Source of the DNA: Lentzea albidocapillata
Lineage (GTDB): Bacteria; Actinomycetota; Actinomycetes; Mycobacteriales; Pseudonocardiaceae
Direction: 5' to 3'
DNA length: 64,000 bases
Assembly: GCF_000719115.1 (NCBI RefSeq)
Contig: NZ_JOEA01000008.1
Span: 1 to 64,000 of the forward strand
The first letter of the stretch is position 1. Every line of letters starts with the position of its first letter. The notes below the pieces were generated by a model. It was given only the letters and a program-made list of their open reading frames with translations, searched no databases and was not told the DNA's origin. A program made the position numbers and the translations under genes. This document shows positions 49,349 through 58,116 of this stretch, piece by piece.

Positions 49349-50206
49349 GTGGTGACCGTCGCACGACACCAGATCGACGTCGTCAAAGCCCAGCACGAGG
49401 CGGACGACATCGCAGGCGAACGAGAACGGATGACCAGCCGGATCCACCGCTCCGTGAAGGCGTTGCAGTACCTCCAAGCGGACGCGATCAGGGAAGCCGC
49501 GTGGCGCACCGTGGTCGACCCGACGGCGTCCCGGGGTGACACGTGGGAGGCGGTCGGCCTGGCCATGCAGGCGTCGACGGCGGTCTTCGTCGCCTCGGGC
49601 GAAACGACGGGCGAGGTCACCTTCCGGGTCCTGGACGTGGACTACACGATCCCCGCCACGGGCCCGACCCAGGACGCCGTGGTCAGCCTGTGGTCGAGGG
49701 CGATGTCCCTGGCTATGATCTGCCGTGAACGGCCCCGCGTCGACGTGCTGGCGCGGACCTCGATCGACGCGCTGCGCCAGCGGACCGGCGAGACCGACGA
49801 GTTCCAGTACGACTGGGTGGAGGCGCTCCAGGCCTACTGGCGTTCCGAGGAAGGCCTGATCGACACGCTGCTGCGCGCCATGCGGGGCGCCGACCCCGAG
49901 TCCGACACCGTCGCGGGCGCCGAGATGGTCGCGCACGTCCTCTACCCGCCCATGGAGCTCTTCTACCTGCTCACCCAGCGCGAGGACGAGAAGTTCAACG
50001 AGTCACTCACGAAAGCCCTCGAGCTCCACAAGCGGTACTGGACCGCGTCGGCCGAGCGCACCACCGACTCGCACGGGTTCGTCGCCTGGCGCGTCCTCGC
50101 CATCGCCTGCCTCGCCAAAGACGCCGGAGTCGACATCACCGTCGAATCCGACTACCTCCCCAAGAACCTCCTCGACGGCACCTGGGTCGGCGAAAAGCAA
50201 CTCTGA
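49349..50206 (+). CDS. Imm49-family immunity protein
   Basis: The protein has 285 residues with a GTG start (GTG 49349, with a second in-frame GTG at 49352); GGAGGGG upstream supports it. It is all-helical with Imm49-like features: WEAVGLAMQASTAVFVASGE, AEMVAHVLYPPMELFYLLTQ and the C-terminal VAWRVLAIACLAKDAGVDI. Immunity proteins lie directly downstream of polymorphic toxins, and this starts 20 bases after the toxin stop. It should bind and block the C-terminal toxin domain. Confidence 0.75.
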   Translation: MVTVARHQIDVVKAQHEADDIAGERERMTSRIHRSVKALQYLQADAIREAAWRTVVDPTASRGDTWEAVGLAMQASTAVFVASGETTGEVTFRVLDVDYTIPATGPTQDAVVSLWSRAMSLAMICRERPRVDVLARTSIDALRQRTGETDEFQYDWVEALQAYWRSEEGLIDTLLRAMRGADPESDTVAGAEMVAHVLYPPMELFYLLTQREDEKFNESLTKALELHKRYWTASAERTTDSHGFVAWRVLAIACLAKDAGVDITVESDYLPKNLLDGTWVGEKQL

Positions 50207-50415
50207 AACGCCACCCGGACGCCCCGCCCAAGAGCACGCCGTTCGGCCGCGAAGCCGACGCACGGCACCTGGTCGAGCCGCTGATCGGCTGGAACCGCGG
50301 GGCCCTACACCCACTCAGAGTGTGATGAACGGCGTGGGGTGTGTGACCGGCCCGCGCGCGTCACGGCAGCCCGATAAGATCAGCGGGCTTTCACGGGGAG
50401 AGGGGCGAGGACCAC
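50207..50415. other. Intergenic gap with possible -10 box
   Basis: The first 100 bases have a codon-like composition and may be remnant DNA. TAAGAT at 50374-50379 could be the -10 box of the downstream gene, and GGGGAGAGGGGCGAGG is its ribosome binding region. Confidence 0.35.
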
Positions 50416-51309
50416 ATGAGCCAGCCGGCTACACCGCTGAGCGAGCAGGACCAGCAGCAGCTGGTGCGGCAGATCGGCCGTGCCATGCTGCCGGCCGTAC
50501 CGCAGGGCTGGCAGCGCATCCGGGCCGAGTACCGGGCGGCAGGCAGGCACATCGAGGTCGACCTGGCGTTCGCGGGGCCCGATGGCCAGCTGCGACCGGT
50601 GCGGCCGCCGATGGATGTCGTGCAGATGTTCGGGCACCTGCGCGGGGGCATGTACCACCCCGAGCGGGGCACGTGGCTGAGCGCGACGTACGAGATCGAG
50701 GCGCCCGCGGCGTTCACGGTGGACTTCAACGCCGAGGACGAGCCACGCTGGCGCAACGCGCCGCCGCCCATCGGTTTCCGCGACGAGCTGCAGACGTTCC
50801 CGCGGCCGGACCGGCAGATCCCGGACTGGTGGCGCCAGCGCGTCGGCCTGCCGCCGCTGCCCGCGCCCGAGCCGGAACCCCAGCAGCCGCCGCAGCAGGA
50901 GTACCAGGTGCCGCCCGCCCAGCCGCAGGCCGGTTCGGATGAGCTGCGCACGGCACGCGTGTACGACGGCAAGAACGACGACGGCCGCATCATGGTGAAC
51001 CGTCAGCCGGTCGACCCGCAGGTGCTCGACGGTCTGCTGAACTACCTCGAGTCGGCGCCGGTCGTGCTGGCCGCGCGCAGCTACGACCTCGACGAGTTCT
51101 CGCAGAGCGGTGAGCAGGACGTGCCGCTCAACTTCCGCACCGACGGCACGTGGATCTGGGCCGGCGCCGTGCCGCACTACCTGCGCAAGTACGGCCTGCC
51201 GCCGGAGCCGGAGCTGGTGGCGCACGCGGTGGCGCGCGGCTTCCAGATCGCCGAGGTGAACGAGCAGACGCAGGATCGGGCGGTCTCGCTCATCACGGGT
51301 CAGAGCTAG
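50416..51309 (+). CDS. YezG-like (DUF600) protein, second immunity candidate
   Basis: The protein has 297 residues. Residues 10-135 have the YezG immunity pattern (GWQRIRAEYRAAGRHIEVDL, then GTWLSATYEIEAPAAFTVDF). A Pro/Gln linker (about 155-190) leads to a C-terminal domain with RTARVYDGKNDDGRIMVNRQ. It might protect against related toxins or form an accessory to the locus. Function is inferred from the family only. Confidence 0.6.
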   Translation: MSQPATPLSEQDQQQLVRQIGRAMLPAVPQGWQRIRAEYRAAGRHIEVDLAFAGPDGQLRPVRPPMDVVQMFGHLRGGMYHPERGTWLSATYEIEAPAAFTVDFNAEDEPRWRNAPPPIGFRDELQTFPRPDRQIPDWWRQRVGLPPLPAPEPEPQQPPQQEYQVPPAQPQAGSDELRTARVYDGKNDDGRIMVNRQPVDPQVLDGLLNYLESAPVVLAARSYDLDEFSQSGEQDVPLNFRTDGTWIWAGAVPHYLRKYGLPPEPELVAHAVARGFQIAEVNEQTQDRAVSLITGQS

Positions 51310-51827
51310 TCGAGGGTTCGCAGGTACGCCTCTCCCCGCGGGGAGAGGCGATACCCCACTTCGAGGGACTCGGTGAGCCCCTTGGCCTTGAGCTTGCGGA
51401 CGTCCGCCTTGAACGGCAGCTTCTCGCGGCCGACCGACGCGGCCAGGTCCGCGGCCCGCACGCCTGGGTTGGCGGCGATCAGCCGCAGCAACGCGAGAGC
51501 GTCCTCCTTCAGCTCCAGTCCGTCCACATCGGACGACGAACGCAGCTCGACGCGAGGGTCCTCGCCCACGAAACGCAGGCGGATCCGGTAGAGCGTGCCC
51601 TCTCGTCCGTCCACTGAGGACTTCAAGGCCGTCACGGTCGGGAACCCGGCCGCCACCGCCTCCGCCCGCGACACCCGCGACACGACGTCCACCGCGTCGA
51701 TCGCCAGGACGCCCTGCGACGTCCGCAACGTCCCGCCGGCGCGCACAGTCGGCCGTTTCCACCGCCGGAACTGCAGCGTGATCTCGCCGGACCGGATCCG
51801 TTCCCAGTCAGCCACTCGGATCAGCAC
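51306..51827 (-). CDS. ASCH domain protein with winged-helix end
   Basis: The protein has 173 residues. Residues 1-95 are ASCH/PUA-like (VADWERIRSGEITLQFRRWK), an RNA-binding fold. The C-terminal 75 residues form a winged helix (ALALLRLIAANPGVRAADLA, then KLKAKGLTESLEVGYRLSPR). Stop codons of this gene and the YezG-like gene overlap at CTAG. Role unknown. Confidence 0.75.
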   Translation of the reverse strand: MLIRVADWERIRSGEITLQFRRWKRPTVRAGGTLRTSQGVLAIDAVDVVSRVSRAEAVAAGFPTVTALKSSVDGREGTLYRIRLRFVGEDPRVELRSSSDVDGLELKEDALALLRLIAANPGVRAADLAASVGREKLPFKADVRKLKAKGLTESLEVGYRLSPRGEAYLRTLD

Positions 51828-51881
51828 CGAACGAGGGTCTCAGGTTGCAGGCCCCGGCGACAGCCGAGACGATCTCGGACC

Positions 51882-52427
51882 ATGCAACGCTGGTGGCTCT
51901 TCACGGTGCGCGGGGTGTTCGCAGTCCTGTTCGGACTGGCCGCCCTGATCTGGCCCGGCCTCACCCTGCTCGCGCTGATCATCCTGTGGGGCGCCTACGC
52001 GCTCTTCGACGGCGCGACGATGCTGTACCTGACGCTGACGCACAAGGAGTGGCCCGCGCGCTGGGCGCTCGGTCTCATCGGCGTGCTCGGCCTGGTCACG
52101 GGCTTGATCGCGTTGTTCTGGCCGGGCATCACCGCGACGGCGCTGCTGCTCCTCATCGCGGTGTGGGCGCTCGTCACCGGCGCGCTGCAGATCGTCGACG
52201 CCATCCGCCTGCGCAAGGTGATGACGAACGAGTGGTTCTACATCGTCACCGGCGCGCTGACGGTGCTGCTCGGCATCATCCTGGTCGTGAACCCGGCCGC
52301 GGGCGCGCTGGCGTTCGTGATCACCATCGGTGTGTTCGCGATCCTGTGGGGTGTGGTGCTGGTGCTGTTCAGCCTGCGGTTGAAGCAGCTCGACGGCGGT
52401 CTCGCACCACGCGTACGGCAAGCGTGA
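51882..52427 (+). CDS. HdeD family membrane protein (DUF308)
   Basis: The protein has 181 residues with six membrane helices in three pairs, e.g. FTVRGVFAVLFGLAALIWPG, LLLIAVWALVTGALQIVDAI and VTGALTVLLGIILVVNPAAG. HdeD proteins are membrane proteins linked to acid resistance in enterics; the role in actinomycetes is unknown. It overlaps the convergent GT87 gene by 59 bases. Confidence 0.85.
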   Translation: MQRWWLFTVRGVFAVLFGLAALIWPGLTLLALIILWGAYALFDGATMLYLTLTHKEWPARWALGLIGVLGLVTGLIALFWPGITATALLLLIAVWALVTGALQIVDAIRLRKVMTNEWFYIVTGALTVLLGIILVVNPAAGALAFVITIGVFAILWGVVLVLFSLRLKQLDGGLAPRVRQA

Positions 52428-53538
52428 CCAGCACGGCGACCCCGACGAACACGTAGAGGTTGCCGATCACCTGCTGCCACCACACCCAGTCCCGCTCGAC
52501 GTCGTTGTCGCGCGGGAACAGCCAGTGCGGCCCGATGGCGAACACCGCCACGATCGCCCACGACGCCCAGTGACGGCGCAACGCAGGCCGTGAGAGCAGC
52601 ACGAGCGCAGGCGCGATCCAGACCCAGTGGTGACCCCACGACACGGGCGAGATCAGCAGGCCGCCGATCGCCACGACGAAGAACGCCTCGATCTCCCCGA
52701 GCTGCGAGGCCAGCCACCACACCGTCGCCACGACCAGAAGCGCCAGCACGAGCCACACGCCGACCTGGGCGCCGTTCTCCAGGCCGAAGCGCGCGAGCGT
52801 GCCGCGAATGGCCTGGTTCGACGCGTAGGTGAGGCGACCGACGCGGGCCGGATCGAGCAGCGCGTGCGTCCAGTACTCCTTCGCGTCGCCGAACGAGACG
52901 AGGAACCCCACCAGCACGAAGAAGAAGAACGACCCGATGGACACGAACACGGGCTTCCACTGCCGTCGCGCCAGGAAGAACAACGCGAAGAACGCCGGCG
53001 TCAGCTTGATCGCGGCCGCCAGCCCGATCAACGCGCCGCGCGGCCACCAGCGGGTGCGTTCGAGCAGGCAGTCGGCCATCACCAGCAGGCCCAGCAGCAG
53101 GTTGATCTGCCCGAACCACAGCGTCTCGCGCAGCGGATCGAAGATCGACGACACCGCCGCCGCGCCCAGCCCCCACTTGACCGCGTCCGGGCCCCAGCCG
53201 ACCACTCGTCCCGCCGCGATCAGGCACAACCCCGTGAGCATCGCGAGGTTCGCCGCCGCCACCGCGAAGATCGCGACGCCGAGCGGCACGAGCGCCAGCA
53301 GGCTGAACAGCACTGCGGCGATCGGCGGGTAGGTGAAGGGCAGGTCAGGACCGCCCAGCGGTTTCGCGAAGCCCTCGGCGTAGAGGGGGATGTCCTTGAG
53401 GAACGCCGCGCCGCCGTTGCGGTAGACCCGCAGGTCGAGCGACCACCCCGGTGGGCGGAGCATGACGTAGGTGACTGTGGCGACCATGACGGCGGACCAC
53501 GCCACCACGACCCGCTTGGCGGTGCGGTCGAGCTGCAT
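52369..53538 (-). CDS. GT87-family membrane mannosyltransferase
   Basis: The protein has 389 residues with about ten membrane helices. The N-terminus SLDLRVYRNGGAAFLKDIPL contains the conserved Asp-Arg motif of polyprenol-phosphate-mannose transferases, and FTYPPIAAVLF and WFGQINLLLGLL are typical of PF09594 alpha-1,2-mannosyltransferases. It probably adds mannose to lipid-linked glycans at the outer membrane face of the cytoplasmic membrane. Confidence 0.85.
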   Translation of the reverse strand: MQLDRTAKRVVVAWSAVMVATVTYVMLRPPGWSLDLRVYRNGGAAFLKDIPLYAEGFAKPLGGPDLPFTYPPIAAVLFSLLALVPLGVAIFAVAAANLAMLTGLCLIAAGRVVGWGPDAVKWGLGAAAVSSIFDPLRETLWFGQINLLLGLLVMADCLLERTRWWPRGALIGLAAAIKLTPAFFALFFLARRQWKPVFVSIGSFFFFVLVGFLVSFGDAKEYWTHALLDPARVGRLTYASNQAIRGTLARFGLENGAQVGVWLVLALLVVATVWWLASQLGEIEAFFVVAIGGLLISPVSWGHHWVWIAPALVLLSRPALRRHWASWAIVAVFAIGPHWLFPRDNDVERDWVWWQQVIGNLYVFVGVAVLVTLAVRVVRDRRRAASTAG

Positions 53539-53666
53539 CGGGGAATGGTATCGATGTGCCAGATGAGGCCCACGTCACCGGTCCGGACCGGGAATTCTCA
53601 CGTAGCGTCGTCACGTGAGCGCGCAACGTCGATCGTTCCTGCTTAGACCGTTCGTAGGGCGCACAG

Positions 53667-53696
53667 ATGCGCACGCACGGGTTATTCTGTGCGCAT
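53667..53696. promoter_or_regulatory. Inverted repeat over antitoxin promoter and start
   Basis: ATGCGCAC (53667-53674) and GTGCGCAT (53689-53696) form a perfect 8-bp inverted repeat flanking TATTCT (53683-53688). The right arm reaches the ATG at 53695, so the mRNA should be leaderless and binding would block the promoter. Confidence 0.65.
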
Positions 53697-54279
53697 GAGT
53701 CCAGCCTTGGAGACGGTGCTGGCCAAGGCCGGCCTGCAGGTGAGTCCCGACGAGTTCCTGGCCCTCGTGGCCGACGCGGCACGAAGGCTCGCCCCGCCGC
53801 ACCCGGAACCGGCCACCTACTTCACGCCGGACCAGCAGGCGGCGTTGACCGACGTGGGCCTCGACCTCTCGCCCGCGGGCCCCGGTGACGCCAAGCCACG
53901 CACCCGCACGGTCGTGGCGCACGCGGTGCTGCGCGACTCGGCGCTGACCGTGAACGAGGCCGCGCGCCAGCTCCAGGTCGACACCAGCCGCATCCGGCAC
54001 CGCCTCGGCGTCGGCAGGCTCGTGGGCTGGAAGGACAGGGGCAGCTGGCGCCTGCCCGCGTGGCAGTTCGCGGGCACCGGCGTGCTGCCAGGCCTGGAAA
54101 CCGTCCTGGCGGACATCCCGTCAGACCAACCGGCGCTCGTCGTCGCCGCGTTCATGACCACCCTCCAGGAGGACCTGCCTGTGGACGGCAAGCCCGCGAC
54201 CCCGCGCGACTGGCTCCTCGCCGGAGGGGACCCGCGCCGAGTCGCCACCCTGGCCTCCACGCTCGGCACACCTGCCTGA
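53695..54279 (+). CDS. Antitoxin of RES-type toxin system (HTH plus MbcA-like end)
   Basis: The protein has 194 residues. Residues about 82-125 form an excisionase-type HTH (LTVNEAARQLQVDTSRIRHR). The C-terminal part (ATPRDWLLAGGDPRRVATLA) resembles the MbcA/ParS antitoxin domain that binds the RES toxin. The N-terminus is helical (ETVLAKAGLQVSPDEFLALV). The toxin gene follows 28 bases downstream. Autoregulation through the promoter repeat is likely. Confidence 0.7.
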   Translation: MSPALETVLAKAGLQVSPDEFLALVADAARRLAPPHPEPATYFTPDQQAALTDVGLDLSPAGPGDAKPRTRTVVAHAVLRDSALTVNEAARQLQVDTSRIRHRLGVGRLVGWKDRGSWRLPAWQFAGTGVLPGLETVLADIPSDQPALVVAAFMTTLQEDLPVDGKPATPRDWLLAGGDPRRVATLASTLGTPA

Positions 54280-54307
54280 GCGTTCCCGAACACCCGACAG
54301 GACCCGA

Positions 54308-54964
54308 ATGTCACGGCTTCCGCAGCCGCCTGCCCCTGCCGTGCTCCAAGCGCAACTGCGCCGTACCGAGGACGTGGTTGCGGTGCACCGGGCGACCCGC
54401 CTGGTCCGCGTCTTCACCGCGAAGGGCTCCCACCCCCAGCGCTGGAACACGTTCCGCTACACGGGCCCACTCACCCACGCGCGCTTCGACGCACAACAAC
54501 CGGCCGACGACGGCAGCCCGGTCCAGGACCACGAGAACGGCGTCCTGTACTTCGGCCTGTCCGTCCGCACGTCGATCGCCGAGGTCTTCCAGGCCACGTC
54601 GATAGTGGACCGCCGCACCCGCTCGCCGTTCCTGGTGGTGCTCCGGCCTCGTCGCACCCTGAGACTGCTGGACCTGGGCGGGTTGTGGCCCACGCGCGTC
54701 GGGGCCTCGCAGGAGATCTCGACCGGGCCGAAGCTGGTGACCCAGGCGTGGTCGCGGGCGATTCGGGCGGCCTACCCGGAGCTGGACGGGCTTTGGTACC
54801 GGTCGTCGATGGACTCGGGCGATCCCGCCATATGCCTGTGGGACCCGCCTGGGGCTTCCGGGTTGCCGGCCGCCCCGGACGTGTTGCTTCCTTTGGACCA
54901 TCCGGGTCTGGATCTGCCGTTGGCGCGCGTGTGCGAGGAGCTGAACTACACGTTGCTGGGGTGA
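54308..54964 (+). CDS. RES-domain toxin (NAD phosphorylase family)
   Basis: The protein has 218 residues. RES family features are VHRATRLVRVFTAKGSHPQR, NTFRYTGPLTHARFD, GVLYFGLSVRTSIAEVFQ and RSSMDSGDPAICLWDP. RES toxins cleave NAD+ and halt growth. The Arg, Glu and Ser positions of the active site appear present. It is paired with the antitoxin directly upstream. Confidence 0.85.
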   Translation: MSRLPQPPAPAVLQAQLRRTEDVVAVHRATRLVRVFTAKGSHPQRWNTFRYTGPLTHARFDAQQPADDGSPVQDHENGVLYFGLSVRTSIAEVFQATSIVDRRTRSPFLVVLRPRRTLRLLDLGGLWPTRVGASQEISTGPKLVTQAWSRAIRAAYPELDGLWYRSSMDSGDPAICLWDPPGASGLPAAPDVLLPLDHPGLDLPLARVCEELNYTLLG

Positions 54965-56824
54965 TCAGGCCTTGAGGTAGCGGTCCCACCACTCCAGCAC
55001 AGCGTCGAACCGCTGCTTGCGGTGCCGAGGCTGCCCCGAGCGGGTCAACTCGTGCCCCTCACCGGGGAAGATCAGCATCTCCGTCTCCACCCCGCGCCGC
55101 TTCAACGCCACGAACATGCGCTGCGCCTGTTCCAGCGGGCAGCGCCAGTCGTGCTCGGAGTGGACGACGGCGAACGGCAGGTTGATCTTCTCGGCGTAGG
55201 TCAGCGGCGACATCGCGCGCTGCGCCTCGGGGTCGGTGCCGCAGTAGGCGTCCGCGAAGAAGTAGCCGATGTCCGACGAGCCGGAGAACGAGTCCCAGGC
55301 GTTCACGGCGCGTTCGCTCCAGGCCGCCTTGAAGCGTTCGCCGTGGTGCGCGGACAGCCACGAGGTCATGAAACCGCCGTACGAGCCGCCCATGACGCCG
55401 ACGCGTTCGGGATCGCAGTCCTCACGGGCGAGTGCGACGTCCAAAAGGGACAGGACGTCGTCCACGTCGACCGTGCCGAACTTACCGATCACCGCTTGGC
55501 CGTGGGCCTGGCCGTAACCCGCCGAGCCGCGCGGGTTCGGCAGCACGACGGCGTATCCGGCGGTGGCGTAGACCTGGGCTTCGTCGAAGAAACCCCAGCT
55601 GTGGTACATGAACGGGCCGCCGTGCACGGCCACGACGACCGGGTGCGGGCCGTCGCCTTCGGGCAGCACGAGCCAGCCGTGCACCGGGTAGCCGTCGGAG
55701 GCGGAGCCGGAGAGCTCGACGACTCGGCGCGCGGGGACCGACGAGAACGCCGTGCGCACACCGGCTCCGACGAACTCGACCTGACCGGGGCTGTCCGGAG
55801 TGGACACGACCACGACCACAGTGGACCCGTCGGAGGCGAACGACCGGACGGCGGCCGAGGAACCCGCCAGCACCTCGCCGGGCCCGCCGTCGAACGGGAT
55901 TCGCTGCAGTTCCAACGCGCCGCGGTTGCGCACGACCAGGAGCACGCCCGACGAGTCGGCCACCGGCTGACCGGAAAGCCGTTCCACGTCGACGGTTTCG
56001 GCGTCGGTGAGCCGGACGGGAGCGGAACCGTCCACCGGCGACTTCCACAGGCCGTGGTTGCGCGCCACCGCGTCGATCCCGGTGAACTCGGTGCCCAGCC
56101 AGTAGAGCGACCCGTTGGCCACGAACGGCATCGAGACCTCACCGGCGCCGCGGACCAGCAGCGACGCCTCGCCGCCGGCGGCGGGGATCGTGTACAGGTC
56201 GCAGTGCAGGGTCTCGGAGACGCCCAGGTCGCGCGGGGCGACGAACACCAGCGTCGAGTCGTCGAGCCAGGCCGGGTCGGAGACGTCGTGCGCACCGTCG
56301 GTGACCTCGGAGACGACACCGTCCAGGTCGACGACGTGCAGGCGCGGGCGGCGGTCGGCGAGGAAGCCGACGTCGTCGACGCGGTAGTCCAGGCGCGTGA
56401 TGCGGCGCGGCGCCTCGGACTCGGGGCCGTCGTCGGTCGTGCCGTAGCGGCCTTCTTCAGGCACGCGGGCCACGAAGACGAGTCGCGACGAGTCCGGCGA
56501 CCACACCGGGGCACCGGCGCCCAGCGGCAGATCCGTCAACCGGCGAGGCTCGCCGCCGTCCACCGGAACGACGTAGAGCTGCGGCTTCGACTTTCCACTG
56601 ACGCGCAAGAACGCGACCAGCCTCCCGTCGGGAGAAATGCGCTGCGCATTGTCACGATCACCGTGCGTCCACGGTGTTGTCGTGCCATCCGGGAACACCC
56701 GGTGCAGACCGCCCCGGTACGTGTTCTTGTCGAGGTCGGGCGTGGTGATGCTGACCAGCACCAGGTCTCCGGACACGGCGACGGTGCCGGGCGTGGTGAG
56801 CAGCTGCAGGTCTTCAGGGCGCAC
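54965..56824 (-). CDS. S9 family prolyl oligopeptidase-type peptidase
   Basis: The protein has about 620 residues with GTG 56824 chosen as start (an in-frame TTG at 56854 lies inside an operator-like palindrome). The N-terminal 350 residues form a beta-propeller. The catalytic domain carries the serine in GGSYGGFMTSW, the acid in HSEHDWRCPLEQ and the histidine in PGEGHELTRSGQ. It cleaves peptides. It is cytoplasmic, with no signal peptide. Confidence 0.9.
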   Translation of the reverse strand: MRPEDLQLLTTPGTVAVSGDLVLVSITTPDLDKNTYRGGLHRVFPDGTTTPWTHGDRDNAQRISPDGRLVAFLRVSGKSKPQLYVVPVDGGEPRRLTDLPLGAGAPVWSPDSSRLVFVARVPEEGRYGTTDDGPESEAPRRITRLDYRVDDVGFLADRRPRLHVVDLDGVVSEVTDGAHDVSDPAWLDDSTLVFVAPRDLGVSETLHCDLYTIPAAGGEASLLVRGAGEVSMPFVANGSLYWLGTEFTGIDAVARNHGLWKSPVDGSAPVRLTDAETVDVERLSGQPVADSSGVLLVVRNRGALELQRIPFDGGPGEVLAGSSAAVRSFASDGSTVVVVVSTPDSPGQVEFVGAGVRTAFSSVPARRVVELSGSASDGYPVHGWLVLPEGDGPHPVVVAVHGGPFMYHSWGFFDEAQVYATAGYAVVLPNPRGSAGYGQAHGQAVIGKFGTVDVDDVLSLLDVALAREDCDPERVGVMGGSYGGFMTSWLSAHHGERFKAAWSERAVNAWDSFSGSSDIGYFFADAYCGTDPEAQRAMSPLTYAEKINLPFAVVHSEHDWRCPLEQAQRMFVALKRRGVETEMLIFPGEGHELTRSGQPRHRKQRFDAVLEWWDRYLKA

Positions 56825-56833
56825 GGCGTGGAC

Positions 56834-56852
56834 GCTAACAGAACTTGTTAGC
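56834..56852. promoter_or_regulatory. Palindrome in the divergent promoter region
   Basis: GCTAACA and TGTTAGC form a perfect 7-bp inverted repeat with a 5-base spacer, in the gap between the peptidase (minus) and amidohydrolase (plus) genes. MarR- or TetR-type regulator site; the regulator is not in the window. Confidence 0.55.
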
Positions 56853-56913
56853 AACGCTCAGAGTTATTTGTTGACCGATCACAAAAATTGACTCAGCACA
56901 TAGATTCCCGCGT

Positions 56914-58116
56914 ATGACGCGCATCGTGTTCTCTGGGGGCAGGGTCTTCACCGGCCGGGCGACAGAGCCCGGCGACGTGGTGGTCGAGAACGACCGCATC
57001 GTCGACGTGGGCATCGGGCTCGACGGCGACACCAAGGTCGACGCGACCGGCCACACGATCCTGCCGGGACTGTTCGACTGCCACGTGCACTTCATGTTCA
57101 GCGGCGCCGATCTGGTGCGGTCGCTGAACACGCCGTTCTCGCTGCCGTTCTACGAGGCGATCGGGAACATGAAAGCGACGCTGCAGTGCGGCATCACGAC
57201 GGTCCGCGACGCGCTCGGCGCCGACCTCGGTGTCGCGGAGGCGGTCCGGCGCGGCCTGGTCCAGGGCCCGCGCATGCAGATCGCGGTCAACATGGTCTCG
57301 CAGACCGGCGGCCACAACGACGACTGGATGCAGTGCGGCGCCCACGTCTCACCGCCGTTGCACCCCGGCCTGCCGGACACCGTCGCCGACGGTCCCGAGG
57401 AACTGCGCAAGGTCATCCGCACGCTGGTCCGCCACGGCGCCGACGTCATCAAGATCGCGTCGAGCGGCGGCGTGATGTCCCCGCGCAGCAACCCCAGGCA
57501 CGCGCACTTCCGCGACGAGGAGATCGCGATGATCGTGCAGGAGGCCAACGCCGCGGGCATCGCGGTGATGTCGCACGCCATGAGCGGCGACGGCATCCTC
57601 ACGGCCGTGCGCAACGGCGTCCGGTCCATCGAGCACGGCGTGTTCCTCACCGACGAGGGCGTCGAAGAGATGATCAAGAACGGCACGTGGCTCGTGCCGA
57701 CGCTGATGGCCCCGCGCATGGTGCTCGACCAGGCCGCCGCCGGCGTGGCGATCTCGGACGTGATCCTCGACAAGGCCAATGCCGTTGTCTCGCAACACTT
57801 CCAGTCGTTCCAGAAGGCACACCAGGCAGGCGTGAAGATCGCGATGGGCACCGACTCCGGCGTCGGCCCGCACGGCGACAACCTCAACGAGCTGACGCTG
57901 ATGGTCGAGTACGGCATGTCGCCCGCCGAAGCGCTCTACGCCACCACCACGTCCGCCGCCGAGCTCATGCGCCTCGGAAACGAACTCGGCGAGCTCGCCC
58001 CTGGCAAGCTCGCCGATCTCGTACTCGTGGAGGGTGACGCCGAACAGCACGTGAAGGCCGGAACCCTGAAGGAGGCAGTCCGCGCCGTCTACCAGAACGG
58101 TGTCAGTGTCGACTAG
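56914..58116 (+). CDS. Amidohydrolase (imidazolonepropionase/prolidase-like)
   Basis: The protein has 400 residues. Metal ligands lie in DCHVHF (HxH), VIKIASSGG (Lys), SHAMS, EHGVFLTDEG and GTDSGVG, the full set of the amidohydrolase superfamily subgroup with dipeptide or cyclic-amide hydrolases. The divergent partner is an S9 peptidase, so a peptide-related substrate is plausible. Ends just before the convergent TerC gene (4-base overlap). Confidence 0.85.
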   Translation: MTRIVFSGGRVFTGRATEPGDVVVENDRIVDVGIGLDGDTKVDATGHTILPGLFDCHVHFMFSGADLVRSLNTPFSLPFYEAIGNMKATLQCGITTVRDALGADLGVAEAVRRGLVQGPRMQIAVNMVSQTGGHNDDWMQCGAHVSPPLHPGLPDTVADGPEELRKVIRTLVRHGADVIKIASSGGVMSPRSNPRHAHFRDEEIAMIVQEANAAGIAVMSHAMSGDGILTAVRNGVRSIEHGVFLTDEGVEEMIKNGTWLVPTLMAPRMVLDQAAAGVAISDVILDKANAVVSQHFQSFQKAHQAGVKIAMGTDSGVGPHGDNLNELTLMVEYGMSPAEALYATTTSAAELMRLGNELGELAPGKLADLVLVEGDAEQHVKAGTLKEAVRAVYQNGVSVD

